A stretch of DNA of 64,000 nt, taken from contig NZ_JBPPGJ010000016.1 in NCBI RefSeq assembly GCF_051594765.1, forward strand, positions 62,001 to 126,000, written 5' to 3'. Positions within the stretch are counted from its first letter, which is position 1, and every line of letters starts with the position of its first letter. This stretch comes from Paenibacillus_AR sp051594765 (GTDB lineage Bacteria > Bacillota > Bacilli > Paenibacillales > NBRC-103111). The notes under the pieces were generated by a model that did no database searches, was not told the origin of the DNA, and was given only the letters and a program-made list of their open reading frames with translations. The position numbers were made by a program, and so were the translations under genes. Shown piece by piece: positions 55,237 to 62,796 of the stretch.

Positions 55237-55809
55237 GTGAGCCAAGTGAAACCGAGACAAACGATGCATACCCGCCAACAGGATTATGCGATGACGCAGA
55301 GCTTATGGGGCGGACAGGGCGGAGAGTTTCCCGGAATCGGGAACCCCTATGTCGGAGGAGGCACGCCTAGCTGGCCCGCCGCGTACAATCCGGAGTTTCC
55401 CGTTCCGGGAGGAACCGGAGGGTTCGGAGGGGCAGGCGGCTTAACCGGCGGCGCTTCAGGAGGAGCAGCCGGCGGCAGCGGCGCAGGCGGACTCCTCGGC
55501 GGCTTGAACCTGAACCAGGTCAAGGGCTTCATTGACAAGATGGGCGGGATCGACGGCCTCGTCAGCACCATGACCCGCGTTCAGAAGATGGTATCCAGCT
55601 TCCAGCAGATGGCCCCGATGCTGAAGCTCCTGATGGGCTCCTTCGGCGGCAAGGCGGCGAGTAAATCGCTGGACTTCGACGATCTGGACCGTCCGAGACG
55701 CAAGCGCGCCCGCAAGAAGGGCAAGAATACGGGCCGCAAGGTTCGCCGCAAAGGCTCCGGCTCCGGCTCCGGCAGCACCTGGACGCCCAAGCGCAAGAAG
55801 GTCCGCTGA
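55237..55809 (+). CDS. Glycine-rich basic protein, function unknown
   Basis: Protein of 190 aa with three parts: an N-terminal segment, a Gly/Ala/Ser-rich low-complexity stretch (about 38-90), a hydrophobic helix region (about 92-135, NLNQVKGFIDKMGGIDGL and MTRVQKMVSSFQQM) and a very basic tail (RRKRARKKGKN, RKVRRKG, PKRKKVR). It recalls bacillar YqfQ/VrrA-type proteins with similar central helices, but I am not certain. Starts at GTG 55237, or GTG 55246. No signal peptide is seen. Possible roles include a spore-coat or nucleic-acid-binding protein; this is speculation. Confidence 0.6.
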   Translation: MSQVKPRQTMHTRQQDYAMTQSLWGGQGGEFPGIGNPYVGGGTPSWPAAYNPEFPVPGGTGGFGGAGGLTGGASGGAAGGSGAGGLLGGLNLNQVKGFIDKMGGIDGLVSTMTRVQKMVSSFQQMAPMLKLLMGSFGGKAASKSLDFDDLDRPRRKRARKKGKNTGRKVRRKGSGSGSGSTWTPKRKKVR

Positions 55810-55835
55810 CCCGGCCGATCCCCGACTATACCTAA

Positions 55836-55895
55836 GCACGCACGCCAATTACCTCCGAGGTCAACATCTCCGGAGGTAATTGGCGTACGGCGTGC
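55836..55895. terminator. Long hairpin between convergent genes, no T-run
   Basis: A 16-bp perfect stem (55842-55857 with 55871-55886) is extended by GCACGC/GCGTGC arms. Neither side is followed by a run of T. Position between convergent genes suggests a role in ending or protecting both transcripts. Confidence 0.6.
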
Positions 55896-55901
55896 CGCCG
55901 A

Positions 55902-56978
55902 TTAGAAGGCTCCGAAGGTGACGGCGGCCGTATCCGGAACGATCTGCACCCAGGTCTGTCCGGGAAGCAGCTCCTGCTCCACGCCGCCCTCGTAAGCGCG
56001 GATCAAGCCGTTCTCCCGCTTCCAGGTGACCTCCCGGACCAAGCCGCGCTGGACCAGATAGCCCTGTCCGGGACCCTCCACCTGAACCTCCCTCCGTCCG
56101 GCATTGTCCACGATCTTGTGCCGGGTCTTGCAGATCAGGATGTTCGCGGCCGTAAGGGTTCGCCCCGTCTCCTTGTCCGTGTGGGCGGCACCGTTCATTT
56201 CCCGCTTGTACAGCTTGGACTCTCCATCGTAGCGGTAGCCCACCGAGTAGCCTCCCGGATACGGGATCCACACGGATGCCGCCTCCTTGCCTCCGCCCGG
56301 AGAATGGACAGGCCGGGCTCCCTCCTCCTGGACCCCTTCCACGGGTGCATAGGACAAGCCGCTCCCTCTCCATGCCTGGCGCATCTTGCGCTCAGCGGCG
56401 CCCTGGCGGATTTTGTCCACCCCGGTGTAGAGATTATGGGGCGCCTTGCGCTCGGCCGACCTCCAATAATAGGCCGAATCCCCGTACACCTGGTCGAAGT
56501 GGTTCAGCTTGCGGTCCATGATCATGTTGATGGCCTCTTGGCTCCAGCCCGCATGGACGATGATGGCGTCAAGACCGTCCCCGATCTCTACATAATAAGG
56601 CCGAATGCTCCGCACAGGCCCGACCACCTGCGGCGCCTGGCTCTGGTACACGGCCGCAAAGCGGGTGATGTTGCCCTCGGCCAGGATCTCATAGACGAGA
56701 TCCGCTTGATCCAAGCCGCTCTGGGGCCGGGCGGCGTTCGAATTTTCCACCATAATCATAACGGGCCGAGGCATATCCCCCACCGTATTAGCCAATAATC
56801 CATTCAACGGGAACGGGCTGTGGTTCTTGGCACGCTGCTCGTCCGGCCATTCCTCCGAAACGGCATGGCCCAGCACCTGCCGGGAATTGTCCGAAGGCTC
56901 TGCAGATGCGGTCAGGCCGCCGGTTCCCCCAGTCAGGATGGTGATCGTGCATCCGATGAGCAAAGCGGTTTTTCTCAT
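55902..56978 (-). CDS. DUF3048 (YerB-type) secreted protein
   Basis: Exported protein of 358 aa: signal peptide (about 1-26, no lipobox Cys), then the DUF3048 domain with PVMIMVENSNAARPQSGLDQADLVYEI, GPVRSIRPYYVEIGDGLDAIIVHAGWS and a C-terminal half including NGAAHTDKETGRTLTAANILI. YerB of Bacillus is a lipoprotein of unknown function; this one lacks the lipid-attachment Cys, so it may be secreted or membrane anchored by its N-terminus. Located near yerC. Confidence 0.85.
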   Translation of the reverse strand: MRKTALLIGCTITILTGGTGGLTASAEPSDNSRQVLGHAVSEEWPDEQRAKNHSPFPLNGLLANTVGDMPRPVMIMVENSNAARPQSGLDQADLVYEILAEGNITRFAAVYQSQAPQVVGPVRSIRPYYVEIGDGLDAIIVHAGWSQEAINMIMDRKLNHFDQVYGDSAYYWRSAERKAPHNLYTGVDKIRQGAAERKMRQAWRGSGLSYAPVEGVQEEGARPVHSPGGGKEAASVWIPYPGGYSVGYRYDGESKLYKREMNGAAHTDKETGRTLTAANILICKTRHKIVDNAGRREVQVEGPGQGYLVQRGLVREVTWKRENGLIRAYEGGVEQELLPGQTWVQIVPDTAAVTFGAF

Positions 56979-57173
56979 GTCGAATCTCCTCTATCGTTGA
57001 AGTGGGGTGTCGAAACGTCAGTCATAAATCCATCACACATCGGGAAAAATGTTATATCGAGTGAGGTTTATCACATACTGTGACAAGTGTCATCAAGTAT
57101 GCTTAAGTCATCAAGGGAAACGGAACATACCATCCACCCCGTAGCCCTAAACCCCCTATAAGGAGTGAACACG

Positions 57174-57689
57174 ATGATTACCAAGTGGCTCAGAGAGAGC
57201 TTCATCGCCTCGTTCCTGTTTCTCGCCGTCCGGTTGTACTTGGGTTGGGAGTGGATGCACCATGGCTGGGAGAAGATTACCGGCGGTACCTTCGACGCAT
57301 CCGGCTTCCTGAAGAACGCCGTTGCCAAGCCCGTTGCCGATAGCAAGACCAAAGAGCTGATTTATCCCAACTTTGTGAAGTTCTTAGATAATTTTGCATT
57401 ACCGAACGCCAAATTATTCAACACCTTGATTCCTTGGGGAGAATTCCTGGTCGGTCTGGGCCTGCTTCTGGGCACCCTGACCGCTGCCGCCGCCTTCTTC
57501 GGGCTCCTGATGAACTTCATGTTCGTCTTCGCCGGCACCGTCTCCAGCAACCCTTGGTTCATCCTGCTGGGTGTGTTCATCATCCTCGGCAGCAGCAATG
57601 CAGGCCGCTTGGGCGGCGACTACTTCGTCCTGCCTTACCTGCGGAAGCTCTTCAAGCTTGATCGTTTCGGCCGAACCCAACACTCCTGA
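57174..57689 (+). CDS. DoxX family membrane protein
   Basis: Membrane protein of 171 aa from the ATG at 57174, with AAGGAG 8 bases upstream. It has four hydrophobic segments, an N-terminal FLFLAVRLYLGWEWMHHGWEKI and later LIPWGEFLVGLGLLLGTLTAAAAFFGLLMN typical of the DoxX family. By family it may take part in redox-linked membrane complexes. Its expected terminator is not obvious; the next gene starts 240 bp later. Confidence 0.82.
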   Translation: MITKWLRESFIASFLFLAVRLYLGWEWMHHGWEKITGGTFDASGFLKNAVAKPVADSKTKELIYPNFVKFLDNFALPNAKLFNTLIPWGEFLVGLGLLLGTLTAAAAFFGLLMNFMFVFAGTVSSNPWFILLGVFIILGSSNAGRLGGDYFVLPYLRKLFKLDRFGRTQHS

Positions 57690-57733
57690 CATCCTAGAAT
57701 CGGCCGTTACTATACACACCAGATCTGCAGCAT

Positions 57734-57793
57734 GTCAGTCATCAGAAAAAGCAGCAGTCAGTCATCAGATCCGCATCCCGGTCAGTCATCAGA
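57734..57793. repeat. Three direct repeats GTCAGTCATCAGA upstream of uxaB
   Basis: The same 13-mer occurs at 57734-57746, 57757-57769 and 57781-57793, 23 and 24 bp apart, between the DoxX gene and uxaB. The regular spacing is close to two helical turns and suggests a regulator-binding array. Confidence 0.75.
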
Positions 57794-57815
57794 TTCACAA
57801 CAAGTAGTCACACGT

Positions 57816-57850
57816 TTGACACATACACCAATCGGTGTATGTGTTACACT
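57816..57850 (+). promoter_or_regulatory. Promoter region and palindromic operator of uxaBA
   Basis: ACACATACACC (57819-57829) and GGTGTATGTGT (57834-57844) form a perfect 11-bp inverted repeat with a 4-base centre. It overlaps a TTGACA hexamer (57816-57821) and ends just before an extended -10-like TGTTACACT (57842-57850). A repressor bound here would block uxaBA; the true -35/-10 pair is uncertain. Confidence 0.6.
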
Positions 57851-57929
57851 TTAAATATGCACACGTGAACATTAACATAATATTCACGATGGTTGTCCGA
57901 ACTTACTATTCCCAGGAGGTTATTAACCC

Positions 57930-59423
57930 ATGACTGTTTTGAACAAGTCCCTGCTTGCCAACTATGACCAGATCGCCGCAATGCCCGAACGCGTGCTTCA
58001 ATTCGGCGAAGGCAACTTCATGCGCGGCTTCGTCGATTGGATGATCCACAAGTTGAACCAGAACAACCTGTTCAACGGCCGGGTCGTTGTCGTTCAACCG
58101 ATCGCCCAGGGCTTGACGAAAATGATCAATGAGCAGGACGGCCTGTACACCCTCTTGCTTCGCGGTCTCCAGAACGGACAGATCGTCGAGGAGCAGGACC
58201 TGATCTCCGCCATCAGCCGTGGCATCAACCCTTACGAAGACTTCAACGCGTATCTGGAATGTGCTAAGAATCCGGATCTGCGCTTCATTATCTCCAACAC
58301 AACCGAAGCCGGCATCTCTTACTCCGCGGAGGACCGTTACGACGATGCGCCTCCGGCCTCCTTCCCGGGCAAGCTGACCGTGCTGCTGCATAAGCGTTTC
58401 ACCGCCTTCAACGGCGCAGCCGACAAGGGCTTCGTCATCATCCCTTGCGAGCTCATCGACCGCAACGGCGACAACCTGAAGAAGATCGTTCTGCGTCTGG
58501 CCTCCGAATGGAACCTGGGCGCCGACTTCATCGCATGGGTGGAGAATGCCAACTACTTCCTGAATACGCTGGTGGACCGGATCGTAACCGGCTATCCGAA
58601 GGACGAGATCGCCGAGCTGACCGCCAAGCTGGGTTACGAAGACAAGATCCTGAACACCGCCGAGCCGTTCCACCTGTGGGTCATCGAAGGCGACAAGCGC
58701 TTCTCCGAGGAGCTGCCGTTCACCAAGATCGGCCTGGACGTGGTCTGGACTGACGATATGACCCCGTACCGCACCCGTAAAGTGCGCATCCTGAACGGCG
58801 CCCACACCATGACCGTGCTGGCCGCTTACCTGTACGGCCTGGATACCGTCAAGGAGTGCATGGACGATGCCAAGATCCGCAGCTTCATGGAAAAAGGCGT
58901 GTTCGACGAGATCATCCCGACCCTCGACCTGTCCGAGAAGGAGCTGCGGGACTTCGCGGCGGCAGTCACCGAGCGTTTCGCCAACCCGTTCATCCGTCAC
59001 TACCTGCTCAGCATCTCGCTGAACTCGACCTCCAAGTTCAAGACGCGCGTCCTGCCGTCCGTACTGGAGTATGTGAACCGCAAGGGTCAGCTGCCGAAGG
59101 TTCTCTCCTTCTCTCTGGCCGCTCTCTTCGCCTTCTACCGCGGCACCGAGATCCGCGGCAACGTCCTGATCGGCAAGCGTCCGGCAGGCAACGAATACAA
59201 CATCTCCGACGATCAGCCGGTACTTGAGCTGTTCCAATCCCTGTGGTCCAACTGTGACGGCAGCCGTGCTTGCGTAGGCCAACTGGTTAACACGCTCCTC
59301 GCCCGTACCGAGATGTGGGGTCAGAACCTGAACGAAGTCGCAGGCTTCGCCGATCTGGTCGCTGACTACCTGTTCTCCATCATCACCAAGGGCGTGGAAG
59401 AATCCTTGAAGGAAGTGCTGTAA
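57930..59423 (+). CDS. uxaB: Tagaturonate reductase (altronate oxidoreductase)
   Basis: NADH-dependent reductase of 497 aa of the mannitol-dehydrogenase superfamily, converting D-tagaturonate to D-altronate in galacturonate breakdown. The family N-terminus RVLQFGEGNFMRGFVDWMI, ISNTTEAGI, PCELIDRNGDNLKKIV, WVENANYFLNTLVDRIVTGYP and VRILNGAHT are all present. An AGGAGG ribosome site sits 11 bases before the ATG. It is followed one base later by uxaA. Strong preference for C-ending codons suggests high expression when induced. Confidence 0.94.
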   Translation: MTVLNKSLLANYDQIAAMPERVLQFGEGNFMRGFVDWMIHKLNQNNLFNGRVVVVQPIAQGLTKMINEQDGLYTLLLRGLQNGQIVEEQDLISAISRGINPYEDFNAYLECAKNPDLRFIISNTTEAGISYSAEDRYDDAPPASFPGKLTVLLHKRFTAFNGAADKGFVIIPCELIDRNGDNLKKIVLRLASEWNLGADFIAWVENANYFLNTLVDRIVTGYPKDEIAELTAKLGYEDKILNTAEPFHLWVIEGDKRFSEELPFTKIGLDVVWTDDMTPYRTRKVRILNGAHTMTVLAAYLYGLDTVKECMDDAKIRSFMEKGVFDEIIPTLDLSEKELRDFAAAVTERFANPFIRHYLLSISLNSTSKFKTRVLPSVLEYVNRKGQLPKVLSFSLAALFAFYRGTEIRGNVLIGKRPAGNEYNISDDQPVLELFQSLWSNCDGSRACVGQLVNTLLARTEMWGQNLNEVAGFADLVADYLFSIITKGVEESLKEVL

Positions 59424-59424
59424 G

Positions 59425-60918
59425 ATGATCAAGAGCGACAAGCTGATCCAGATTAACGAACAGGATAACGTAGCTGTAGCCATGGTCCCGATCGCCGAAG
59501 GCGAGACCGTAGAGCTGGGCCAATATAAAGTCACCGCCCGTGAAGCCATCGACAAGGGTCACAAGATCGCGTTCCGCAACATCAACACCGGTGAGAACAT
59601 CATCAAGTATGGCTTCCCCATCGGCCATGCCACCGCTCCGATCCAAGCCGGAGATTACATCCACACCCATAACATCAAGACCAATCTCGACGGCATCCTG
59701 GAGTACACCTACAGCCCGGCGCTCTCCCCTGAGCAGCCAAAGAAGAATGCACAGTTCATGGGCTACGTCCGCTCCAACGGCGATGTGGGCATCCGCAACG
59801 AGATCTGGATCGTCAACACCGTAGGCTGTGTGAACAAGACCTCCGACCTTCTGGCCAAAGAAGGCTCCCGCATGTTCGAGGGCCGGGTGGACGGCGTCTT
59901 CAACTTCACCCATCCCTTCGGCTGCTCTCAGATGGGCGACGACCAGACCATGACCCAGAAGATTCTGGCCGACATGGTGAAGCATCCGAATGCTGCAGGT
60001 GTTCTGGTCCTCGGCCTCGGCTGCGAGAACAACAACATTCCCGAGTTCAAGAAGCATCTGGGCGAGTACGACGAGAAGCGCGTGCGCTTCCTCTCCACCC
60101 AGGACGTCAACGACGAGGTGGAAGCCGCCCTCGAGATCATCGAGCAGCTGGTAGAGTATGCGGAGACCTTCAAGCGCCAGCCGGTGGATGCTTCCAAGCT
60201 TGTCGTCGGTCTGAAGTGCGGCGGCTCCGACGCCTTCTCCGGCATTACCGGGAACCCGCTCCTGGGCGAGTTCTCCGATACCCTGATCGCTCACGGCGGC
60301 AGCACCATCCTGACCGAGGTGCCGGAGATGTTCGGTGCCGAGACGCTCCTGATGAACCGCTGCGTGGATGAGTCCGTCTACGACAAGACCGTCAGCCTGA
60401 TCAACGACTTCAAGGAATATTACATCCGCTACAACCAAGTGGTGTATGAGAATCCGTCTCCGGGCAACAAGAAGGGCGGCATCTCCACCCTGGAGGAGAA
60501 ATCTCTCGGCTGCACCCAGAAGGGCGGCAGCGGCAACGTGGTTGATGTGCTTCAGTACGGTGAACGTGTGGCGAAGCCGGGCTTGAACCTGCTCCAGGGC
60601 CCGGGCAACGACATCGTAGCCGTCACCGCCTTGATGGCGGCCGGCGCCCACCTGATCCTCTTCACCACCGGCCGCGGCACGCCGGTCGGCGCTCCGGTGC
60701 CGACGATGAAGATCTCCACCAACTCGGACCTGTACAACCGCAAGCGCAACTGGATCGACTTCAATGCCGGCCAGCTGCTCGAGGGCCGCACCATGCCGGA
60801 GGTCCGCGACGAGTTCTTCCAGCACGTGCTGGACGTCGCTTCCGGCGTGAAGCAAGCCCGCAATGAAGAGAACGGCTACCGTGAGATCTCCATCTTCAAG
60901 GATGGCGTGACGCTGTAA
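59425..60918 (+). CDS. uxaA: Altronate dehydratase
   Basis: Enzyme of 497 aa that turns D-altronate into 2-keto-3-deoxygluconate. An N-terminal SAF-like domain (about 1-100, GHATAPIQAGDYIHTHN) is followed by the altronate-hydrolase domain with HPFGCSQMGDD, LGLGCENNNIP, LKCGGSDAFSG and FTTGRGTPVG. The conserved Cys and His residues probably hold iron. It starts one base after the uxaB stop, so the two are translated together. The other genes of the pathway (uxaC, kdgK, kdgA, transporter) are not in this window. Confidence 0.95.
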   Translation: MIKSDKLIQINEQDNVAVAMVPIAEGETVELGQYKVTAREAIDKGHKIAFRNINTGENIIKYGFPIGHATAPIQAGDYIHTHNIKTNLDGILEYTYSPALSPEQPKKNAQFMGYVRSNGDVGIRNEIWIVNTVGCVNKTSDLLAKEGSRMFEGRVDGVFNFTHPFGCSQMGDDQTMTQKILADMVKHPNAAGVLVLGLGCENNNIPEFKKHLGEYDEKRVRFLSTQDVNDEVEAALEIIEQLVEYAETFKRQPVDASKLVVGLKCGGSDAFSGITGNPLLGEFSDTLIAHGGSTILTEVPEMFGAETLLMNRCVDESVYDKTVSLINDFKEYYIRYNQVVYENPSPGNKKGGISTLEEKSLGCTQKGGSGNVVDVLQYGERVAKPGLNLLQGPGNDIVAVTALMAAGAHLILFTTGRGTPVGAPVPTMKISTNSDLYNRKRNWIDFNAGQLLEGRTMPEVRDEFFQHVLDVASGVKQARNEENGYREISIFKDGVTL

Positions 60919-60934
60919 GCCCCGTCACGAAGAA

Positions 60935-60976
60935 AGCCCGCATGCAGCGCCGGTCGGCGCTGCATGCGGGCTTTTG
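60935..60976. terminator. Strong bidirectional terminator after uxaA
   Basis: A perfect 17-bp stem (60935-60951 with 60956-60972) and a 4-base loop, with TTT on the plus side and TTTC on the minus side. It separates uxaBA from the convergent SRPBCC gene. Confidence 0.88.
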
Positions 60977-60987
60977 CGATTTACGAC

Positions 60988-61482
60988 TTACAGGGTTGCC
61001 AAGTACTCGTCCAGCTTGCCGAAGGTGCCGCCGAAGCCCTGCTCCATGTTCTCCTTCATCGAGGCGTAGAACTGGGCTTCCTCCTCCGTCGCATGCAAGG
61101 GTTCGCCGCGGAGTGTGAGGACGGTCTTCCCGTTCTCCTCGGTGAAGGTGTACTCATTCAGGAGCTCCATGGGGAACACGGCGCTGAACGGCGCGCGGAT
61201 CAGATTCCCAGCTTCGTCGGCGAAGCCGCTGGAGAAGACCAGGCGGTTCGGCGCTTCGATCTCCCGATAGTGGAAGATCCCGTACATCATCTGTCCGTCA
61301 GGGGTCTGCATCCCATAGTGGAATACGCCGCCCGGCCGGACATCCAGCTTCAGCACCGACAGCTCGAGGCCCTTCGGCCCCCACCAGTTCTTCAGATGCT
61401 CAGCCTGGGTGAAGGCTTGGAACACCAGCTCCTTCGGGGCGTCAATCGTACGGGTAATCACCAGTTCGGCTTGCTTGGACAT
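60988..61482 (-). CDS. SRPBCC (AHSA1-like) domain protein
   Basis: Protein of 164 aa from the ATG at 61482 (GAGGAG about 10 bases upstream; a GTG two codons earlier is possible). It has the pattern TRTIDAPKELVFQAFTQAEHLKNWWGPKG, then PGGVFHYGMQTPDGQ and NEYTFTEENGKTVLTLRG of the START/AHSA1 superfamily, which binds hydrophobic ligands. It is the third gene of an operon with an ArsR regulator and a second SRPBCC protein. Confidence 0.85.
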   Translation of the reverse strand: MSKQAELVITRTIDAPKELVFQAFTQAEHLKNWWGPKGLELSVLKLDVRPGGVFHYGMQTPDGQMMYGIFHYREIEAPNRLVFSSGFADEAGNLIRAPFSAVFPMELLNEYTFTEENGKTVLTLRGEPLHATEEEAQFYASMKENMEQGFGGTFGKLDEYLATL

Positions 61483-61541
61483 GTACACACGGCTCCTCTA
61501 CGGAATATTAGGTCTTCATGAAGCGGCTGTTGCCCGCTCCC

Positions 61542-61868
61542 TCATTCTTCCTTCTTATTCGGGGCTTGCAGCTTACGCAGGTAATCCTCCAGTCGGTCGA
61601 GCCGTTCCTCCCACAAGAACGAGAAGGAGGACACCCAGTCGTTCAGCTCCTTGAAGGGCTCGGGGCGCAGCTTATAGATCCGCCGGTTCGCCTGCGCCTC
61701 TACTTGGACCAGACCGGATTCGCTCAGGGTGCGGAGATGCTTGGAGACTTGGGGCTGGTTCAGGCCTAACCGTTCGGCGATCTCGCCAACGGTAAGGGGT
61801 CCTTGGCGCAGGAGCTCGACGATCTGCTGCCGGTGGGGTTCCCCGAGCGCGCTCAAGATCGGCTTCAT
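61542..61868 (-). CDS. ArsR family transcriptional regulator
   Basis: Winged-helix regulator of 108 aa: ILSALGEPHRQQIVELLRQGPLTVGEIAERLGLNQPQVSKHLRTL is a classic ArsR start. No metal-binding Cys cluster is present, so it belongs to the non-metal branch usually linked to SRPBCC genes. It starts only 4 bp after the first SRPBCC stop, with the second SRPBCC gene 53 bp further on. Confidence 0.92.
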   Translation of the reverse strand: MKPILSALGEPHRQQIVELLRQGPLTVGEIAERLGLNQPQVSKHLRTLSESGLVQVEAQANRRIYKLRPEPFKELNDWVSSFSFLWEERLDRLEDYLRKLQAPNKKEE

Positions 61869-61872
61869 CGGC

Positions 61873-62379
61873 TTATGCCAATAGGTCCGCCAACAGCTTC
61901 GGCAGGCTGTTCAACGTCATGGTCAGGCCATCGATCATGCCCATCCGGACCGTCGTCTTCAGGTCCTCTGCCGACTCGAAGGAGATGCGGACCTCCACCT
62001 TAGTCTTCCCGTCCGCTTCGGAGAATGTGATCGTAGCCGTGTGCTCCGGAATCCCTTCCGTCCGGTTGGCGAACTCATCTGCGAACGTGCAGCTGTACAC
62101 GATCCGCTCCGGTGGCTGGATCTCCCGGAAGACCGCCAACGCCCAATGGTCCTCCCCCTCCGGCGACCTCATGCTGTAGTGCCATTGCCCGCCTGGTCGA
62201 AGATCCACCTTGCACACCGGGACCGTATAATCCCCCGGCGCCCACCACTGCGCCAGATGCTCCGGCTCCGTGAAGACCCGGAACAAAAGCTCCCGCGGCG
62301 CGTCGTAGATCCGCTCCAATACGAATTCCCGCTCCCCCACCCGTGCTTCGACCTCATCCAACGGTTCATTCCCCGGCAT
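61873..62379 (-). CDS. SRPBCC (AHSA1-like) domain protein, first gene of the ArsR operon
   Basis: Protein of 168 aa with LERIYDAPRELLFRVFTEPEHLAQWWAPGD, PGGQWHYSMRSPEGEDHW and HTATITFSEADGKTKVEVR, the same superfamily as the gene at 60988 but clearly diverged from it. An AAGGAGGCT ribosome site lies upstream. It leads the operon SRPBCC-ArsR-SRPBCC. Function is unknown; small hydrophobic ligand binding is the family expectation. Confidence 0.85.
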   Translation of the reverse strand: MPGNEPLDEVEARVGEREFVLERIYDAPRELLFRVFTEPEHLAQWWAPGDYTVPVCKVDLRPGGQWHYSMRSPEGEDHWALAVFREIQPPERIVYSCTFADEFANRTEGIPEHTATITFSEADGKTKVEVRISFESAEDLKTTVRMGMIDGLTMTLNSLPKLLADLLA

Positions 62380-62409
62380 CTATCCAGCCTCCTTCTAGGT
62401 TCTGTACCA

Positions 62410-62447
62410 AATATACCTGATTGGGAATATTCCAGTCAAGGAATATT
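62410..62447 (-). promoter_or_regulatory. Promoter with palindromic operator of the SRPBCC-ArsR operon
   Basis: On the minus strand TTGACT (62439-62434) and TATATT (62415-62410) form a promoter with 18-bp spacing. The palindrome GGAATATTCC (62424-62433) lies inside the spacer and a further GGAATATT (62440-62447) directly upstream of -35, which fits autorepression by the ArsR protein. Confidence 0.65.
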
Positions 62448-62498
62448 TATAATTTAGTAATGATTCGCATCTAACCACAAAGGGCCAATCGTCCGTCC

Positions 62499-62685
62499 GA
62501 TCAACGGCACATATGCCCTTCGTTTTATCGTGCTCTCCTTCATCCGACTCGATGAAAGGCATTTATGCCGTTGATTGGGTGGGAAACCCCCTCTTTCCCT
62601 TCTATGGGGGAACAAGCGGCATATTTGCCCTTGATCTCGAACTTTGATTAATATTCGAGGTAATCAACGGCAATTATGCCTTTGA
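62499..62685. repeat. Four copies of an interspersed AACGGCA/TGCCNTT motif
   Basis: Related sequences of about 22 bp with consensus ATCAACGGCA then ATGCC and CTT or TTT occur at 62499-62520 (+), 62554-62576 (inverted), 62614-62636 (+) and 62662-62685 (+). Each contains a GGCA/TGCC inverted repeat. They lie in the 364-bp gap between the ArsR operon and the BI-1 terminator, where I see no gene. Confidence 0.75.
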
Positions 62686-62743
62686 CTGCAATAAAGCTTC
62701 TCACATCGTGTCCATAAGGACAACGTCCCCCCAGACAAACGAT

Positions 62744-62779
62744 AAAAAAACAGCCGCGCCCTCCGAAGGAGAACGCGGC
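62744..62779 (-). terminator. Terminator of the BI-1 family gene
   Basis: On the minus strand GCCGCG/CGCGGC with inner CTCC/GGAG pairing (62753-62779) is followed by TGTTTTTTT. Confidence 0.88.
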
Positions 62780-62796
62780 CTCTTGCAACACATGGA

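Noticed and set aside
57734..57793. Short CRISPR array
   Set aside because: Only three repeats of 13 bp with spacers of 10-11 bp, no cas genes nearby. A regulator-binding array is more likely.
57906..60855. Two minus-strand open frames of about 490-550 codons opposite uxaB and uxaA
   Set aside because: Both mirror uxaB and uxaA, whose protein families are certain. The antisense products lack any recognisable protein pattern.
62499..62685. CRISPR array in the gap before the BI-1 gene
   Set aside because: The copies are imperfect, unevenly spaced and one is inverted, which rules out CRISPR.
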